This document shows, in pieces, positions 61,027 to 64,000 of a stretch of 64,000 nt of DNA. The DNA comes from Jiella soli (GTDB taxonomy: Bacteria; Pseudomonadota; Alphaproteobacteria; Rhizobiales; Rhizobiaceae), in contig NZ_JAJAVB010000008.1 of the NCBI RefSeq assembly GCF_020615385.1, forward strand, positions 38,556-102,555, written 5' to 3'. Every line of letters starts with the position of its first letter. The stretch's first letter is position 1. The notes beneath the pieces were generated by a model, which saw only the letters and a list, made by a program, of their open reading frames with translations, had not been told where the DNA came from and did not search any database. A program made the translations under genes and the position numbers.

Positions 61027-62046
61027 TCAGCGCTCGATCTCGATCAGGATCTCGTTGCGCTTCATGAAGCCCGGCGTCCAAGGCGGGTTGTAGAAGGCGT
61101 ATTCCGGATCGCCCTTCTGCTTCAGATTGCTGTCCGCCAGGTAGTTGTAGAGCGTCATCAGATGCTTGCTGGCGAGAGTCGCGTTGAAATTGCCGGAGAA
61201 GCGCACCGCCGCCATGCGCCGGGCCGGCACTTCCTTCAGCTCCACGTCGCTGCTGCCCGGCTGCGGCAGCGTGGCCATGGTGAACTTCTTCGGCATCACG
61301 AAACGGACCGCCCAACCCTTGGTGCGCCCGTCGCCCTCGGCGAGCTGCTGGAGCACCGGCGTGGTCATGTGGATCTTCTTGCCCGACCGGTTCTTGGCGA
61401 AGATATAGTCGGCAAGGGTCTCGAAGCCGACGCGGCGGGCTTTTTCGTGATAGCCGCTCTTGATCGTCTCGGCGACGATCATCGCGTCGTAATCCCGGAT
61501 CTGGATCGGACCGTCGTCGCGGACGACGTCGTAATCAGGCTCCTCGGAGTGGTCCTGCAACTTCTTCGTGATGAAATAGGCTGCGCCGACAGCGACCACC
61601 ACACCGCCGGCGACGATGAGAGCGGTCGTCTCCGGATTGCCGCGAACCCTGTCGATCCCGCGCTGGGTCTGCATCCCGCGACGGAAGCCCATCGTCTGCG
61701 GCAGCCGGATATCGGGCAGATGGCTGCGGAGATCGCTGAGATAGCCACGCGCGTCGTCGGCCGTGTGACCGGCACTGTCGCGCAGATGGCGAACGTGGCG
61801 CCGGGCCTCGTTCTCGGCCGAACGCGGCCAGTACTGCGACAGATCCGGCATGTAGCGCGAAAGGCCCGTCGGCTCCTCGTGCAGCCCGGGGACCGAACGG
61901 ACCAGGGCCCGGCGGATGCGCTCGCCGCGCGAGGGGGTGGGGTCGAAGCGCTCGACCACGTGCTCCTCAAGCTCGCCTATGCGCTCTCCCAAAGCCGCGA
62001 TTGCATCTCTGATGCTGTCGGTGCTGGTGGGCTTGTCCCGAAACAT
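61027..62046 (-). CDS. SOUL heme-binding family protein with N-terminal extension
   Basis: 339 residues. The C-terminal ~195 residues are a SOUL/heme-binding domain (IQIRDYDAMIVAETIKSGYH, KKIHMTTPVLQQ, FVMPKKFTMATLPQP, RMAAVRFSGNF). The N-terminal ~140 are a charged helical region with a membrane segment (about 142-160, ALIVAGGVVVAVGAAYFITKKL), so the SOUL domain is anchored. The usual proteins lack this extension. AGGAG lies seven bases upstream of ATG 62046. Confidence 0.85.
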   Translation of the reverse strand: MFRDKPTSTDSIRDAIAALGERIGELEEHVVERFDPTPSRGERIRRALVRSVPGLHEEPTGLSRYMPDLSQYWPRSAENEARRHVRHLRDSAGHTADDARGYLSDLRSHLPDIRLPQTMGFRRGMQTQRGIDRVRGNPETTALIVAGGVVVAVGAAYFITKKLQDHSEEPDYDVVRDDGPIQIRDYDAMIVAETIKSGYHEKARRVGFETLADYIFAKNRSGKKIHMTTPVLQQLAEGDGRTKGWAVRFVMPKKFTMATLPQPGSSDVELKEVPARRMAAVRFSGNFNATLASKHLMTLYNYLADSNLKQKGDPEYAFYNPPWTPGFMKRNEILIEIER

Positions 62047-62099
62047 GTCTCACTCCTGGGCAGGTCTGGCCACGCCGGAGGAACGGCCGCCAAGCTCGT

Positions 62100-62345
62100 C
62101 CCCCGCTCGGCGCGGCAATGTTCAGTGCGATAACGCCATCCCGCTTCAATGGTTGCGTTCGCGATGAATATCCGGATGCGTCGGAGCGCAAGCCCCCCGA
62201 CTTGCGATCGGGATGCAACAGGAGGGGGCCATAACCTGGCGCGTCCGATGCAACCAAGCCCGCGCTTCCGCGTTTGCAGCATATCGGGTTTCTTTTGACC
62301 TGATACTCCAGCCAAGCTTGGGCGGCCTCGTGCCGCCCTTTTTTT
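62100..62345 (+). ncRNA. Candidate small RNA ending in a Rho-independent terminator
   Basis: GGGCGGC at 62320-62326, loop CTCGT, GCCGCCC at 62332-62338, then seven T: a textbook terminator on the plus strand. No plus-strand gene lies upstream of it before 62046 on the other strand, so the transcript it ends must start within the preceding ~250 bases. The start given here is approximate. The full gap 62047-62579 has no other supported gene. Confidence 0.45.
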
Positions 62346-62579
62346 GGCCGGAGTTTCGGTTGGCCTGCCAACTGAGACCTGGCAGGAGCGGGCGTACACG
62401 AGCGAGCTATTTGGATCCGGGAGGCGATCAGTCATGCGGTCACGATTCGAACGCTCGTTGGGACAGGCCGCCGACATGTCCATTCGACACTCATCCGGTT
62501 TGCCGAAGTCCCGAACTTCGCTAGCTTGCCTGCGGGCACAGAAGACGCCGCGGCGCTGGCTGCGGCGATGGGAGGATTG

Positions 62580-63065
62580 ATGAAACGGTTTGGAGTGGTC
62601 GCCGTCGCGGCCGGATTGATCATGGCGGCATCGCCTGCCTTTGCGCTCGACGTCTCCAAGAGCGTCACCACCAATGCCAAGCCCGCCGCAGTCTGGCAGA
62701 CGATCGGGGACTTCTGCGGGATCGGCGATTGGCATCCCGCGGTCGAGAAATGCGAGGAGAGCGACGCCGACGGGACGAAGCGCCGGACCCTGACGCTCGC
62801 CGGTGGCGGCGGAACGCTGGTCGAGGATCTCGTCTCGCGCGACGACGACAAGATGACCTACACCTACAAGATCGTCGAGGGGCCGCTGCCGGTTCAGAAC
62901 TACCAGTCGACGATATCCGTGGGCCCGAACGGCGACGGCTCGACGATCTCCTGGACCGGAGAATTCGATGCCAAGGGGGCGCCGGACGCCGACGCCGAGA
63001 AGGTGATCGCAGGCATCTATGACGCCGGGCTCAACTCGATCGCGGAAAAAGCCGGCGCGATGTGA
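62580..63065 (+). CDS. Secreted SRPBCC/START-like protein
   Basis: 161 residues from ATG 62580 with GGAGG five bases upstream. A signal peptide (cleaved near AFA-L, about residue 22) precedes an SRPBCC (PYR/START-like) fold: SKSVTTNAKPAAVWQTIGDFCGIGDWHPAVEKCEE, typical of small-ligand-binding proteins. Exported members occur in Rhizobiales; the ligand is unknown. Confidence 0.85.
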   Translation: MKRFGVVAVAAGLIMAASPAFALDVSKSVTTNAKPAAVWQTIGDFCGIGDWHPAVEKCEESDADGTKRRTLTLAGGGGTLVEDLVSRDDDKMTYTYKIVEGPLPVQNYQSTISVGPNGDGSTISWTGEFDAKGAPDADAEKVIAGIYDAGLNSIAEKAGAM

Positions 63066-63122
63066 TGATCAGGGCGGCCGCCGGGTTCTCGCCCGCGGCC
63101 GCCTCCACCCTGCGATGCCCGC

Positions 63123-63893
63123 TCACCGGTCGAGCACGGTTCCAAGGCCGCGGTCGTGTCGGATGGGCTCGATCGGCTCGAAGGGCACGTGCTTTTTCGA
63201 GCGATAGAAGGCGAGATCGTCGGTCGCGAGATCGACGACGACGGCCGACAGACTGCCCGTGAAGACGGCGCCGGTGTCCATCGAGACGCGGTTCTCCGTC
63301 ACAACCGGAAGGCCCTTCTTCTGCGGCGTGTGGCCATGGACGATCACATGGCTGAGCTGCCCGACATGATTCATGAACGGCGCCCTGATCCAGACGCAGT
63401 CATGGCGATCCTGCTCTCCGATCGCGCGCTGCGGATCGATCCCGGCATGGACGAAAGCGAAATGGCCCGCGACGAGCAGGACGGGCGCATCCGCCAGGAT
63501 CTTGTGGTGGCCGGGACGCGTCGCTTCGATGTGCGCGCGCGCCGTAGCTGGCGTCGAATCGGGGTCGCAGCCGTAGGAGCGAAGCGTCTCGGCGCCGCCC
63601 TGGCCGAGCCAGCTGAACAACTCGTCGACTTCGAGATCGTCGCTCAGAAAACGCAGCAGCCATTCGTCGTGGTTGCCGAGCACCAGGCGGGATCCGGGAA
63701 GCCGTGACAGCGTCTCCGCGACGATGTCGAAGGCCTGCGCGCTCTCTGCTCCCCGGTCGACGATATCGCCGAGGAAATAGATCGGCATCGCCGGGTCGAG
63801 CGCGGCAAGGCCGTCGAGGAGGCTTCGCAGCAGATCGGCTTCGCCGTGCACGTCGCCGATCGCGGCGATCTTCGTCGGTGGCTGCTCGGCCAT
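63123..63893 (-). CDS. Serine/threonine-type phosphatase (calcineurin-like)
   Basis: 256 residues from ATG 63893 (AAGGAAGG upstream). The metallophosphatase motifs are AIGDVHGEADLL (Asp, His), FLGDIVDRGAESA (Asp), VLGNHDEWL (Asn, His), and VHGHTPQKKG (His). Closest in length to PrpE/ApaH-type bacterial phosphatases. Could dephosphorylate proteins or dinucleoside polyphosphates. Confidence 0.93.
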   Translation of the reverse strand: MAEQPPTKIAAIGDVHGEADLLRSLLDGLAALDPAMPIYFLGDIVDRGAESAQAFDIVAETLSRLPGSRLVLGNHDEWLLRFLSDDLEVDELFSWLGQGGAETLRSYGCDPDSTPATARAHIEATRPGHHKILADAPVLLVAGHFAFVHAGIDPQRAIGEQDRHDCVWIRAPFMNHVGQLSHVIVHGHTPQKKGLPVVTENRVSMDTGAVFTGSLSAVVVDLATDDLAFYRSKKHVPFEPIEPIRHDRGLGTVLDR

Positions 63894-63944
63894 GGTCCTT
63901 CCTTCGATCCATTGTCGCCGCACCGCGCGTCGCGCGGGAGCGGA

Positions 63945-63960
63945 CTAGAGCGTCGGGCGA
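63945..63960. repeat. Second copy of the CTAGAGC(A/G)TCGGGCGA motif
   Basis: CTAGAGCGTCGGGCGA matches 14394-14409 at 15 of 16 bases, supporting a dispersed intergenic repeat. The window ends 40 bases later with no further feature. Confidence 0.5.
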
Positions 63961-64000
63961 TTAATCTGCAACGCAGCCTGCAGCTTTGAAGTAGTTCCAG

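Noticed and set aside
1..64000. CRISPR array
   Set aside because: No regularly spaced identical repeats with variable spacers; the only regular array is the palindrome set at 34.7-34.9 kb, which lies in coding DNA and has short, variable spacing.

Overview
The window is a GC-rich stretch of an alphaproteobacterial chromosome, most likely order Hyphomicrobiales (Rhizobiales). The evidence is the set and order of genes: pth-rplY, an Lgt/NDUFAF7-type methyltransferase/PgeF cluster, a PetP/PetR/EnvZ-like regulatory operon beside ilvE, BA14K-like and SOUL proteins, and Rhizobiales-style small lipoproteins and intergenic repeats. The species cannot be fixed from the sequence; an Aurantimonadaceae-like genus is only a guess.

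Layout. 1-25.9 kb is core chromosome: translation genes (pth, rplY), a beta-barrel protein, prs, a creatinase-fold M24 protein, pgeF-midA-like-lgt in one overlapping minus-strand operon, ubiK, ybjN-like, proC, a CsaA-like tRNA-binding protein, an RTX-like repeat protein, the sensor kinase/response regulator/MarR operon diverging from ilvE, an EamA exporter, and an otnK-otnC-otnI operon for four-carbon acid sugar catabolism.

At 25,973 there is an elongator-type tRNA-Met(CAT). From its 3' end to about 38,174 lies a roughly 12.1-kb integrated element with visibly lower GC. The same 13 bases (TCCTCCGCTACCA, the tRNA 3' end including CCA) recur at 38,162-38,174 and are proposed as the right attachment site. 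Inside are a large serine recombinase whose last codons run antisense through the tRNA, a divergent pair of Arc/Mnt-type ribbon-helix-helix regulators with twin operator-like palindromes between them, and a tightly overlapping three-gene operon: SF1 helicase, DarT-like DNA ADP-ribosyltransferase, and an ADP-ribosylglycohydrolase fused to a VOC (glyoxalase-fold) domain. The rest is a tyrosine recombinase with a decayed second copy, a protein resembling the C-terminal part of RarA, an HNH-like protein and small unknowns. The helicase-DarT-ARH/VOC operon is the strongest candidate for an undescribed system: DarT is normally neutralised by the macrodomain protein DarG, and here an unrelated ADP-ribose hydrolase family occupies that place.

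39-64 kb returns to core chromosome: a cold-shock protein, a pyroglutamyl-peptidase-like protein without its catalytic cysteine, small secreted proteins, two methyltransferases, tRNA-Leu(TAA), adenine deaminase, tRNA-Asn(GTT), an S10 peptidase, rplM-rpsI, CoA-related enzymes, an amidohydrolase, an O-acetylhomoserine sulfhydrylase, a cytochrome P450, a repeat-rich secreted protein, a SOUL heme-binding protein, a possible small RNA with a clear terminator, and a serine/threonine phosphatase. All database-style family names are from recognition of motifs by eye; no searches were run.
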